Shown: positions 48,401-55,819 of the stretch, piece by piece
How positions within the stretch are numbered: position 1 is the first letter of the stretch
Layout of the letters: every line of letters starts with the position of its first letter
Assembly: GCA_964561475.1 (NCBI GenBank)
Contig: CAZLPU010000014.1
Location: 9,915 to 73,914, forward strand
Direction of reading: 5' to 3'
DNA length: 64,000 nt
Source: CAYUYV01 sp964561475
Lineage (GTDB): Bacteria; Pseudomonadota; Alphaproteobacteria; JAJFIK01
Translations under genes and position numbers: made by a program
Notes under the pieces: model-generated
Told to the model about the DNA's origin: nothing
Databases searched by the model: none
What the model saw: only the letters and a program-made list of their open reading frames with translations

Positions 48401-50689
48401 CAGCGCACCGGTGAGCGTGGCGTAAGGCTGATTGATCTCGTCGAACAGGCTGAAACTGTAGAGCGCTGTCAGCTCGCCTGCAGCAATGTCCACGTCATAG
48501 GACAATGTGATGAAGTCGCCACTCCGGATCGCCGCGGCATCGTCAAACACCGGCAGATCCACAAATGTCCGTTGCAGGATGGTGTCGCCATCCTCCACGA
48601 CAAGCTCCAGGCCCGGCCGTCCGTCCTCGGTTGTAACACCGAAATACACAAAGTCCGACTGGGTGCCGTCCCCGAGGGCAAAGCCGACGGAGGCGCCATC
48701 GCTCAGGCCTGAGGTGGTGTTGAATGTCGGTATGGGATTGACCAGTTCGACATCGAACCGCAATCGGTCAACGGAGCTGGCGGAGGTAATGGCAAACTGC
48801 GGCGCATCCCTCAGTGTATTGACTTCACCAAAGGGAATGCCCGGCCCCACTTCCTCCAGAACCAGTTGGCCCACCGCGCCGCCGGGGAAGAATTTGGTGT
48901 CATCGAGCAAATCGGACAGGTCGGAAAGATCCGTGGCGCCGGTCGTCATGGCGCCGGTCAAGCCGAGATTGAAAATCGAATTGGATGGGCCCGGAGAACT
49001 GTCCGTAGGACTGAACGACCAGAACACGGTCTCACCCCGGTCCACCCGCACCAGTGCCCCGTTTGTGGAATCGAAGGGCACCACATCGGTGACGTAATCC
49101 TTCAGGCCGTCCCGGTCCTGATCATCCGGCGGCGGCGGAGGGGGAGGGGCAAGCGGCTCCCCGTCCGGGCTGAGAATGGCGATCTGGTTGGAAATCTGTC
49201 CGGCGACCCAGACCGTACCCGGAAAAATGTCTTCATCGCCGAGGGTGGTCAGACCCAGACCGCCGCCAAAGGTGCCGCCGATATTGATGGACTCGATCGA
49301 CTCGATCCTGGACCCGTCCTCCGAAAAGACAGCAAAGAAGATGTCCGAACTGGTGGCCCCGCTGAATACAAACCGGGAAAGAACGAGGGAATTCTGCAGC
49401 TCGCCTTCGAAAAAACTGCCCGTGTATTCGCTGATGCCGTTGACTGAAGGGTTGTAGCTGATCAGGCTTCCGTCTACTGACGTTCCGTTACGGCGGAAGA
49501 GGCCTTCGTCGGCAAAGGGCGAATTGGTGGAGTCGAACCCGGCCAGAACATCGTCCCAATCCGATGGCAGTTCTGGAACCGGAATAGACGTACCCGGAAT
49601 ATAGAGTCCTGCATCCGGACCGCTCGCCCGGATCGGATTGGGGTGACCGGCGTAAAACCCTTCCGTCACCTCGTAAAGGGCGTCTGGGGAGTTTACATTC
49701 GTCGGGTTTTCAGACCCGAAATTCGGGAGATTGGTGGCAATCAGGTCGCCGTTTTCATTGGTGACCAGAACCGGCGGGCGGTCGCAGCAGTCGCTGGGTC
49801 CGTTGTCGGAGGTAAAGAGCCGGCCGTCCTCGGTGAATTCAAGACCGACGGCATTCCGGAAGCCTGTCGCATAGATTTGCACGGGTCCGGAGGGGTCCCA
49901 TTTCACCTGGTTGAGGCCATTATTGCTGCCGAACACATCAAATCCGCTGAGTGGATTGATGTCCCCCTCGGTATCACGGGTCGGATCATCCACGGTTGGA
50001 AGGTCGTAGATATAATAGTCCGTGGGATCCAGAGGCCGGCCCAGAAGATCCGTGGTCTGCACGCCGATATCGTTCAGGGCATCAAGATCGATCTTAAGGA
50101 TCGCCGCGGCGTAGACGGACTCGGGCTGGTAGAAAAAGAACGGTCCGACACCGCCGGAATTCGTGATCCCACCGGTGCTCAGATAGAGGAACGGCTTCAT
50201 TTCGCCGTCCACTTCCTCGACCCGGTATTCCATGTCATTGATGCCGTGGGCCGTGTTGCCCCGGGCCAGTCCCCGGACCAGATCGACCTTGTTCCAGCCG
50301 TCATCGGATAATGTCAGTTGAGAGACAGTCCCGGAATTCGAGTCGAGCGCATTTTGCGAACCCCGGTTCAAATAGGGGAAATTGGGATCGGCGGAACTGA
50401 CAAAGAGCACGGGAGCGTCGGGCGTTCCCGCCGTTTCGATCCCAAGGGCAAGACGCCCCTCGTCGGGGATGGGATTGCCTTCAAGATCATGGTTCGGAAT
50501 GTCGAACACCAGATCGATGATCTCACTGTCCAGAACCTGATAGGCTCCGTTCTCGAACGCGACGGTCGCCTGGTGCACACGTCCACTCTGTTCAAGAATG
50601 TAGAGTTTGCCGTCCGGACCGAATTCAACATCCGTTGGCTGATCGAGCGAAATGCCCTCGAGAAAAAACTGTCCAAAGGAAATAGCCAC
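42446..50689 (-). CDS. Giant repeat protein: sugar-dehydrogenase-like propeller, LamG domains, cadherin-like repeats
   Basis: One frame encodes 2747 residues, read from a GTG start with a GGAAGGGG site. Residues 1-520 resemble the PQQ glucose/sorbosone dehydrogenase beta-propeller (QPTDVEFGPDGKLYILEQSG, FTEDGRLFTSDNGPSDCC, YAGHPNPIRAS). A LamG-like domain follows at about 836-1070 (VIPHDDSFLLDEGTIAFW), then cadherin/VCBS-type repeats (TDEDTPVAIDVLSNDSDAD, PVAIDDAIGADEDTAAAG). Two almost identical LamG copies lie at about 1636-1861 and 2436-2660. The C-terminus is acidic (ENPVPEPLSEDADI region). There is no signal peptide, so type I secretion is likely, with a role as adhesin or matrix protein. 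No secretion genes are visible. The DNA carries a 1.39-kb internal duplication (listed separately). Confidence 0.88.
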   Translation of the reverse strand: MAISFGQFFLEGISLDQPTDVEFGPDGKLYILEQSGRVHQATVAFENGAYQVLDSEIIDLVFDIPNHDLEGNPIPDEGRLALGIETAGTPDAPVLFVSSADPNFPYLNRGSQNALDSNSGTVSQLTLSDDGWNKVDLVRGLARGNTAHGINDMEYRVEEVDGEMKPFLYLSTGGITNSGGVGPFFFYQPESVYAAAILKIDLDALNDIGVQTTDLLGRPLDPTDYYIYDLPTVDDPTRDTEGDINPLSGFDVFGSNNGLNQVKWDPSGPVQIYATGFRNAVGLEFTEDGRLFTSDNGPSDCCDRPPVLVTNENGDLIATNLPNFGSENPTNVNSPDALYEVTEGFYAGHPNPIRASGPDAGLYIPGTSIPVPELPSDWDDVLAGFDSTNSPFADEGLFRRNGTSVDGSLISYNPSVNGISEYTGSFFEGELQNSLVLSRFVFSGATSSDIFFAVFSEDGSRIESIESINIGGTFGGGLGLTTLGDEDIFPGTVWVAGQISNQIAILSPDGEPLAPPPPPPPDDQDRDGLKDYVTDVVPFDSTNGALVRVDRGETVFWSFSPTDSSPGPSNSIFNLGLTGAMTTGATDLSDLSDLLDDTKFFPGGAVGQLVLEEVGPGIPFGEVNTLRDAPQFAITSASSVDRLRFDVELVNPIPTFNTTSGLSDGASVGFALGDGTQSDFVYFGVTTEDGRPGLELVVEDGDTILQRTFVDLPVFDDAAAIRSGDFITLSYDVDIAAGELTALYSFSLFDEINQPYATLTGALPTITLTGDVLDALQGTLTLSQDASNIVAPQQIPLGPVVSLVATSNGSSEIYPAAWNVASVTGVLPQVGGGAPLLTDVIALYTLSDGRPDSVTDASGNGNDGALQGGAGLTGEGLAGNGLIFDGIDDRVVIPHDDSFLLDEGTIAFWMNADQIATNQTLVSKDASFNGTGGHIGIDVLTGGQLYLRLQNVDATFDVELFGPRIGAGQWTHVAATWGQNGVVLYVNGTSVATNPYTGGLGQTSGGAGNFEPLVLGSSGRASNSLSADPGSRFFSGRMDEVLVSGTALSDFEVQSVVDAGMAGIELDQPTGNVAPTAPVLSPTVPVLSPSTPIGEIATVFSEDADGDELTYTLADDFEGLFSLDGTVLSITRTITPETLPASFVDLGQGQVYGLLNFTVSDGEGGEASTTAALSFRGPVGAIPVALDDQATTDEDTPVAIDVLSNDSDADSDALVLGIFQQPAQGIVSVDDRGTDDPSDDVITYRPDQNFNGPDAFVYTVTDEAGNSASATVTITVVPQNDAPDAQDDAVRVTPDEVQTGNVLSDNGSGPDSDVDGTPLTVSSVDGLEANVGQPVSLPSGGLVTVSGDGTFSFDPNGAYGDLSPGTVVEEAVTYTVSDGALTDQATLRLTIALPNVGPVAIDDAIGADEDTAAAGSVFAANPDTPDSDPEGGALTVTRVDGSAATVGEQIILTSGALFTLNDDGSFSFDPNGQFESLRTGDSAVETVDYTVADPLGATADATVTVTIAGVEDAPAAFDDGFSLQESTTVSGSVFTDNGSGADTDPDSAFVVLTVNGAAADVGEQITLASGALLTLNEDGTFSYDPNGQFDGLETGETGTDSFSYTLASAGLGQASESNGATVTLTIRGESDGPSFDLLSYWPGTDDIAPVLQDEISGFNGTLVNNAAFTDQGIVGQGLDFDGQGYVEIPHDPAFLLNDGGFSVWFNADTTATDMGVVSKDASFNGTGGHVDLRVLSGGTLWLRLQNVNASQDQILSVPNAVQASDWTHVMVGFGTGGLTLYLDGVEVAASAYEGGLGDSSGGIGNQEPWVLGASLRSSGNLTSQPVTQQFQGRIDEFAIFQSKPDAQTAADVYQSGLNGLAIGTPPAPQPPVAVDDAVTAGENTTISLDVIANDTDADDPVTNLSLTAIATPSVTGILAGALTTGTLEIDGNSIILDPGTDFDELDEGDVATVTVTYTVSDDEGQTDQGTAVFTVNGLNDAPAAEDDLATTDEDTAIAIEVLANDSDPDLDDIPASFVLSSVEVSGGLGQAFIDAGQIRFDPGQDFQSLDTDESASVTISYTLEDALGDQGNGTVSLTVTGLEDLPEAADDRFNVAADGTIAGSLFTDNGNGPDTDPDDPLAIAAVNGATANVGQEIVLPSGALLTVAADGTFTYTPNGAITPEPEQIIADSFTYTLQDAVEAATVTIDVTGLNEAPVAIDDAIGADEDTAAAGSVFAANPDTPDSDPEGGALTVTRVDGSAATVGEQITLASGALFTLNDDGSFSFDPNGRFESLRTGDNAVETVDYTVADPLGATADATVTVTIAGVEDAPAAFDDGFSLLESATVSESVFTDNGSGADTDPDSAFVVLTVNGAAADVGEQITLASGALLTLNEDGTFSYDPNGQFDGLETGETGTDSFSYTLASAGLGQASESNGATVTLTIRGESDGPSFDLLSYWPGTDDIAPVLQDEISGFNGTLVNNAAFTDQGIVGQGLDFDGQGYVEIPHDPAFLLNDGGFSVWFNADTTATDMGVVSKDASFNGTGGHVDLRVLSGGTLWLRLQNVNASQDQILSVPNAVQASDWTHVMVGFGTGGLTLYLDGVEVAASAYEGGLGDSSGGIGNQEPWVLGASLRSSGNLTSQPVTQQFQGRIDEFAIFQSKPDAQTAADVYQSGLNGLALQPPAQSQTTEVNGATLLDAPDDGSDIEQDAFDFADASNDPGNDPENLVSQAPLKGEMGGEDNPVPEPLSEDADIVNTPESDDGFAW
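42711..44101 (-). repeat. Internal duplication in the giant gene, copy A
   Basis: This 1391-bp segment matches 45108-46498 at a fixed offset of 2397 bp (799 codons). By eye the first about 990 bp (42711 to about 43700) show no differences in the blocks compared. The remaining about 400 bp carry about 19 substitutions. It encodes a LamG domain plus the preceding cadherin-type repeats. Confidence 0.9.
45108..46498 (-). repeat. Internal duplication in the giant gene, copy B
   Basis: Second copy of the 1391-bp unit. It encodes the same LamG domain and cadherin-type repeats, in the same frame, 2397 bp from copy A. Flanking coding sequence is clearly different on both sides. Confidence 0.9.
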
Positions 50690-51394
50690 GTTACCACCCC
50701 TTCCGGTTCCGATCGTTTTAAAAGAGCCGTCCGCCCAGATCTCAACGCGCCAAGCCGCACCAAAAGATTGATCTCAGGCGGGAAGACGCAATGAAGAACA
50801 GTCAGGCGGGAAAGCAAGCATACAGACAATGAACAGCCCTGGCGTGTCCAAGTTCCAGGAACTGCAGTTTCAATTTTACCTTGAAAGTTTACGCCATCCC
50901 CACAGCCTCAATGCTCGGCCGGCCAGAACTGCGCCCCCGACCATCATCGCCCGTCACGCAATGATCCGGCACCCAGCGTCCAACGCCCTGAAGCCGCCCC
51001 GTTCAACGACCGCAAGGAGAGTGAGACATGGCGCTCCTCCTGTAAAGACAAATGCTTACAACGGCATACAAGATTATGTTGCATTGGGAAGAGCGAGGGG
51101 GAGGGGGAGTGGGAGCCAGTTCCCTTGAGCATAGTCATTTGAAGGACAGCGTTGGCCGGTTTCGAAGCAGGAGCGACCACATGAGGATGGGCCCAGTGGA
51201 GCGGCTGTGACGCTTGAGTGATGAGCGTCCCGCAAAGTGGGGACACAAGCATTGGAGCCGAACCACCAGGGCGTGGGCGGGCAGGCGACAGCACCAAAAG
51301 CTGCGGGCTGCCATCCTTCCATGAGCCCTCCGCCCGGCATGGCGCAAAGCGACGGACCACTTCGAAAGAGGCGGATTGCCTCATACATGGCCGT
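50690..51394. other. 705-bp region without a convincing gene
   Basis: It lies between the start of the giant gene and the end of the AbgT gene, both on the minus strand. The frames present overlap on both strands and are Arg/Pro/Ser-rich. It contains a purine-rich stretch at about 51087-51118 (GAGCGAGGGGGAGGGGGAG). It must hold the promoter of the giant gene. Confidence 0.5.
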
Positions 51395-52984
51395 TCACGG
51401 TGTGTAGTATGTGGGTGATCCGGGGCCAACGGGGAGGCCCAAACCGAAGGTCCATATCAGGAAGAAGCTCGTCCAGGTCAGTATAAAGAAGATCGTGTAA
51501 GGCAGCATCATCGCGATCAAGGTGCCCACACCCAGATCTTTGTCATAGCGTGTTGCCCAGGCAAGGATCAGGCCGAAATAGCTCATCATTGGGGTAATGA
51601 TGTTTGTGGTTGAGTCGCCTATCCGATAGGCGGCCTGAATGGCCTCCGGCGCATATCCAATCAGCATCAGCATTGGTACAAAAATCGGTGCCGTAACGGC
51701 CCATTGCGCGGACGCCGAACCAAGTGACAGGTTGATGATCGCACACATCAGGATGAAGAAGATAAAGATACCAGGGCCTGTAAAACCAGTATCCATGAGA
51801 AATTGAGCGCCGGTAACAGCACTGATTGCCCCCAGATTGGTCCAACCGAAAAATGCGACGAACTGAGCAGCGAAAAAGACCAGCACGATGTAAAGGGCGA
51901 GAGAGGCAAGAGCCGCCGACATGGCATCAATCACGTCGCGGTCGGTTTTCATGGTGCCGACTGCCCGTCCATAAGCGTAGCCCGTGGCGATAAAGAAAAT
52001 CAGGATCCAGACGACAAAGCCGCGAAAGAACGGGGAATTGATGCGGTCCCCCGTCTCTGGATTGCGTAACACGCCCCACTCCGGCAAGAGCGTGATCGCC
52101 ATCAGCGCGATGACGCCCAGCAATGCGATCCCGGCCCAAAGCAGGCCCTTCTTTTCCGCGCTGGTGAGTTTTTCCATCATGCGCTTGTCAAGGACCGAGG
52201 GATCGGCCCGGGATGGCTCATAAGGTCCGAGTTTGGGCTCTACAATGAAGATGCTCACCAGGGAGCCGACCATCGTGATGAGAAAGGTCGACGCGATCAT
52301 GAAGTACCAGTTGGCAGTCGCCACAACCACATAGTCCGGAGCGATAAGTCGTGCCGCTTCCTGGGTGATACCGGCAAGGAGCGGATCGATTGTCCCTATC
52401 AGGAGATTTGCGCTATAGCCGCCGGAGACCCCGGCAAACGCCGCTGCCATGCCGGCAAGGGGGTGACGGCCGAGGGCGTAGAAAATGGCTCCGGCCAGAG
52501 GAATAAGGACGACATAGCCCACTTCCGAAGCGGTATTCGATACAATGCCGGTGAAGACAAGAGCCACAGTCACAACGTGGCGCGGCGCGGACAAGACCAT
52601 GGCCCGGACCGCCGCTGAAAGGAGTCCGGACCGTTCGGCAACGCCCACACCCAGCATGGCCACAAGGACCACGCCGAGCGGGGCGAAGTTGGTGAAGTTC
52701 GTCACGAGGCTGGTGAAGATCAGCCGAACGCCATCTCCATTCAGCAGGCTGACGGCCCGGATCATGCCGTCCTCGGCGACACCGCGAGCGCCGGCCGGTC
52801 GAGGGTCTTCAACGGCAACGCCAAGCCAGCCGAACAAGCCGGAAAGAAAAACAATCCCCACTGCCAAAATCGCGAACAAGGTCACAGGATGGGGCAGGAG
52901 GTTGCCCAACCATTCAACGCCATCGAGAAAGCGTGTGAATGTGTTGCGACGTTCTGAAGGCGGTTGCGGTTGAGCATTCGTCAT
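51395..52984 (-). CDS. AbgT family transporter
   Basis: The 529-residue inner-membrane protein has about eleven spans. The family pattern is clear: WLGNLLPHPVTLFAILAVGI, LVTNFTNFAPLGVVLVAMLG, VAERSGLLSAAVRAM, AAFAGVSGGYSANLLIGTID and TNIITPMMSYFGLILAW. Members take up p-aminobenzoyl-glutamate or export sulfonamide-like compounds. Beside two exported peptidases it may carry peptide-derived solutes. The chosen start is ATG (MTNAQPQPP) with a GGAG site 9 nt upstream; an alternative GTG lies 15 nt earlier. It is upstream of nothing co-oriented within 200 bp. Confidence 0.9.
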   Translation of the reverse strand: MTNAQPQPPSERRNTFTRFLDGVEWLGNLLPHPVTLFAILAVGIVFLSGLFGWLGVAVEDPRPAGARGVAEDGMIRAVSLLNGDGVRLIFTSLVTNFTNFAPLGVVLVAMLGVGVAERSGLLSAAVRAMVLSAPRHVVTVALVFTGIVSNTASEVGYVVLIPLAGAIFYALGRHPLAGMAAAFAGVSGGYSANLLIGTIDPLLAGITQEAARLIAPDYVVVATANWYFMIASTFLITMVGSLVSIFIVEPKLGPYEPSRADPSVLDKRMMEKLTSAEKKGLLWAGIALLGVIALMAITLLPEWGVLRNPETGDRINSPFFRGFVVWILIFFIATGYAYGRAVGTMKTDRDVIDAMSAALASLALYIVLVFFAAQFVAFFGWTNLGAISAVTGAQFLMDTGFTGPGIFIFFILMCAIINLSLGSASAQWAVTAPIFVPMLMLIGYAPEAIQAAYRIGDSTTNIITPMMSYFGLILAWATRYDKDLGVGTLIAMMLPYTIFFILTWTSFFLIWTFGLGLPVGPGSPTYYTP

Positions 52985-53217
52985 CGGTAAAATCTCCACA
53001 CGAACGGATTTCCTGCCTGCGCGATTGGAGGCCTCAGCCCGAATGCGGCGGTCTGTTCACAAATAGTCTAACGCAGGACCGCAGCGGTCAAACCCCAATT
53101 CCCGTTCTTGTTCCCGTTCTTGTTCCGGGGCGTGAAGACCGCGTGACCAGGTGAGGTCTGCGCCCTGACTGTTCTTGAGACGCGCAAACCCCACCGCGGT
53201 CGGACCATCAGTATTTG

Positions 53218-55386
53218 TTACTTCAGGCCACGGTTGATCAAGAGCGGTTCGACATTGGGCTCACGTCCGCGAAAACCGATGTAAGCCTCCATGGCCGGAC
53301 GACTGTTGCCTGCGGAGAAGACGTATTTGTAGAGTTTGCCGGCAAGTTCAGGATCAAACAGGTCACCTGCTTCTTCGAAGGCCGCAAAGCCGTCATTGTC
53401 GAGGACACCGGCCCACATGTAGCTGTAGTAGCCTCCCGCATATCCCTCACCTGCAAAGGAATGCAGGAAATGCGGTGAGCGATGGCGCATCTCAATGGCC
53501 TCGGGCTTGCCGGCTTGTGTAAGCAGTTCGCCCTCAAACCCATTGATATCGAGGGTCGCGATCTCGTCGGGGTCGCTGATGCGGTGGTAGGCAAGATCTA
53601 CAAAACCCGACGCGATGAACTCCACATTGTCGAAGCCGGACGTCGCATTGCCCGCCGCACGCACCCGTTCCAGAAGCGCCTTGGGCATAGGCTCGCCGGT
53701 TTCGTGGTGCAGAGCAAATTCTTGAATGATCGCCGGATGGCGCATCCAGTGCTCGTAGATTTGAGCAGGAAACTCAACGAAGTCCCTGTCCACAGCAGTG
53801 CCTGAAATAGACGGGTACGTTACATTGGAGAGCAGACCGTGAAGCGCATGGCCGAATTCATGGAAAACAACCTCGGCTTCTCGCATGGAGACGAGTGCGG
53901 GTTCACCGGGAGCGGGCTTGTTGTAATTGCAATTGTTCATGATGAGGGGAAGCACGGGGCCATCGAGCTTGTGCTGTACTCTCAGCGCGCTCATCCAGGC
54001 GCCTGACCGTTTGCCCGGTCGCGCGAAGTAATCGCCGTAGAACAAGCCCAGCGACGTGCCGTCCGCCGCCGTCATTTCCCATACCCTGACGTCTGGATGA
54101 TAGACCGGAATGTCCTTGCGCTCCGTGAAGGAAACGCCGAACAGGCGCTGCGCCACAGCAAATTGTGCATTGAGTACGTTGTCGAGCGACAGGTGCGCTT
54201 TGACCGCATCCTCGTCGAGATCATAAAACCGTACACGTGCCTTTTCGGCAAAATGCCACCAGTCCCAGGGCTCCAGGGCGTATGTCACGCCTTCTTGCGC
54301 CATCACCTCAGCAATCTGGTCTGCCTCCCGTTCGGCCTTGGCAAGGGCGCCCACCCAGACTTGGCTCAGAAGGTCATATGCTGCATCCGGCGTGCCGGCC
54401 ATGGTGTTGGCTGTGCGGAAGGCAGCGAAATTCTCAAACCCGAGCAGCTTCACGCGTTCCAGACGCAGCTGCAAAATCTGCCGGATCGTGTCGGCATTGT
54501 TGAAGGCATTGTCATTGTCACCGCGGTTGGTCCATGCATTGAAGACCTTTTCGCGCAGATCGCGACGTGTGGAGAATGTCATGAATGGTTCGAAGGAAGA
54601 GCGTGCGAGGGTGATGACGTATTTGCCATCCATGTTCCGGTCGGTCCCAGCCTGAGCCGCCGCGCTCAGGACCGAGTCGGGAAGGCCTGCTTGATCCGCA
54701 TCCGTCTCAAGAACAAGCGCAAAGGTCTCGGCATCCTTCTGCACATTCTGGCTGAATGTGGTGTAGAGGAGTGCGAGCTGCTCGATGATTTCGGCAAGAC
54801 GCGTCCGATCATCGCCTTTCAGTTTTGCTCCTGCACGGACAAAACCGTTATGGGTGCGCTCGAGTACCCGCGTCTGCTCCGGGTTGAGGCCCAAAGTGCC
54901 CGTGGTCTGGTACAAAGCGTCAACCCGGGCGAACAGGTCTTCGTTCAGCGCAATGGCACTCCTGTGGGCGGCAAGGCGCGGTGACATTTCCCGCTGGATT
55001 GCCCGAATCTCGTCATTGGTCGCAGATGAGGTGAGGGCGCCAAAGGTCCGTTGGACACGCGCCAGATCCGTGCCGGCACGCTCCAATGCAACAATCGTAT
55101 TGTCGAAACTGGCTGGCTCATCATTGGCCGCGATTGCGTCGATCTCGGCATTATGAAGCGCCAGGGCGTGTTCGAATGCAGGGATAAAGTGTCCAGCTTC
55201 AAGCGCATCGAAGGGGGGAGCACCAAACGGGGCTGTCCATTCGGAAAAGAGTGGATTGTCCACAACCGCCTCTTTGGTCAGGTCAAGGGCGGACATTTCT
55301 GCATGCGCCGCCGTTCCGGTAATGCTGGTCAGCAGGAATGCGGCGCAGAACGTGAGCCGATGCAAGATGTTCTTTGAAGTAAGCAT
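53218..55386 (-). CDS. dcp: Exported M3 peptidase, peptidyl-dipeptidase Dcp type
   Basis: The 722-residue zinc metallopeptidase starts with a signal peptide (LTFCAAFLLTSITGTAAHAE). It then shows the Dcp N-terminal helices (NPLFSEWTAPFGAPPFDALE, SFDNTIVALERAGTDLARVQ). The zinc motif VVFHEFGHALHGLLSN (HExxH) lies near residue 500, with a downstream Glu and the segment AGGYYSYMWAGVLDNDGF. Dcp-type enzymes release C-terminal dipeptides from oligopeptides. A periplasmic form is inferred from the signal peptide. The start has a GGAG site 5 nt before AGATG; a 109-residue extension upstream is an open-frame artefact. It is divergent from the PepF gene. Confidence 0.9.
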   Translation of the reverse strand: MLTSKNILHRLTFCAAFLLTSITGTAAHAEMSALDLTKEAVVDNPLFSEWTAPFGAPPFDALEAGHFIPAFEHALALHNAEIDAIAANDEPASFDNTIVALERAGTDLARVQRTFGALTSSATNDEIRAIQREMSPRLAAHRSAIALNEDLFARVDALYQTTGTLGLNPEQTRVLERTHNGFVRAGAKLKGDDRTRLAEIIEQLALLYTTFSQNVQKDAETFALVLETDADQAGLPDSVLSAAAQAGTDRNMDGKYVITLARSSFEPFMTFSTRRDLREKVFNAWTNRGDNDNAFNNADTIRQILQLRLERVKLLGFENFAAFRTANTMAGTPDAAYDLLSQVWVGALAKAEREADQIAEVMAQEGVTYALEPWDWWHFAEKARVRFYDLDEDAVKAHLSLDNVLNAQFAVAQRLFGVSFTERKDIPVYHPDVRVWEMTAADGTSLGLFYGDYFARPGKRSGAWMSALRVQHKLDGPVLPLIMNNCNYNKPAPGEPALVSMREAEVVFHEFGHALHGLLSNVTYPSISGTAVDRDFVEFPAQIYEHWMRHPAIIQEFALHHETGEPMPKALLERVRAAGNATSGFDNVEFIASGFVDLAYHRISDPDEIATLDINGFEGELLTQAGKPEAIEMRHRSPHFLHSFAGEGYAGGYYSYMWAGVLDNDGFAAFEEAGDLFDPELAGKLYKYVFSAGNSRPAMEAYIGFRGREPNVEPLLINRGLK

Positions 55387-55819
55387 CTCCAATCTCCTTT
55401 GAAGCTGAGTGCGCGGCGCCAAGGGGGCAGCCCGGTCCAAGTCCCAGTGTTGCACGAACCGCAGTGCCATGAGACTGCGCAGCGGTGGGTTTATCGCTTC
55501 CATAGGGTCGATATTGACCAGTGGATGGGCCGGAACCATTACTTTGAGAGGATACCGCACGCAGGTGTTGTCAGAGGAAAATGCGTTCTGCCCTGGGGAG
55601 CGGGACCCCATTGCGCGTGCCCCATTGAAGAATGAAGCCGGATCGTCGGCTGAATGCCACAGAACCGCTGGTCCCCTTGCATGCCATCGCGAGATCCCGG
55701 ATGCTCTCGGCAACGATCATGAAGGTGGACCTGTATTCGGCTGGCCCAAGGGCGCTTGCCGGCACCCGTCGGACCAACGGAACCGGTTGCAGGCCCGGTC
55801 CGCGCAAACGGAGGACGAG
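55387..55819. other. Divergent promoter region of the two M3 peptidase genes
   Basis: A 433-bp gap between the divergent Dcp-type and PepF-type genes. Both reading frames stay open back into it, which is common in GC-rich DNA. No gene or clear operator is seen; it should contain both promoters. Confidence 0.5.
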
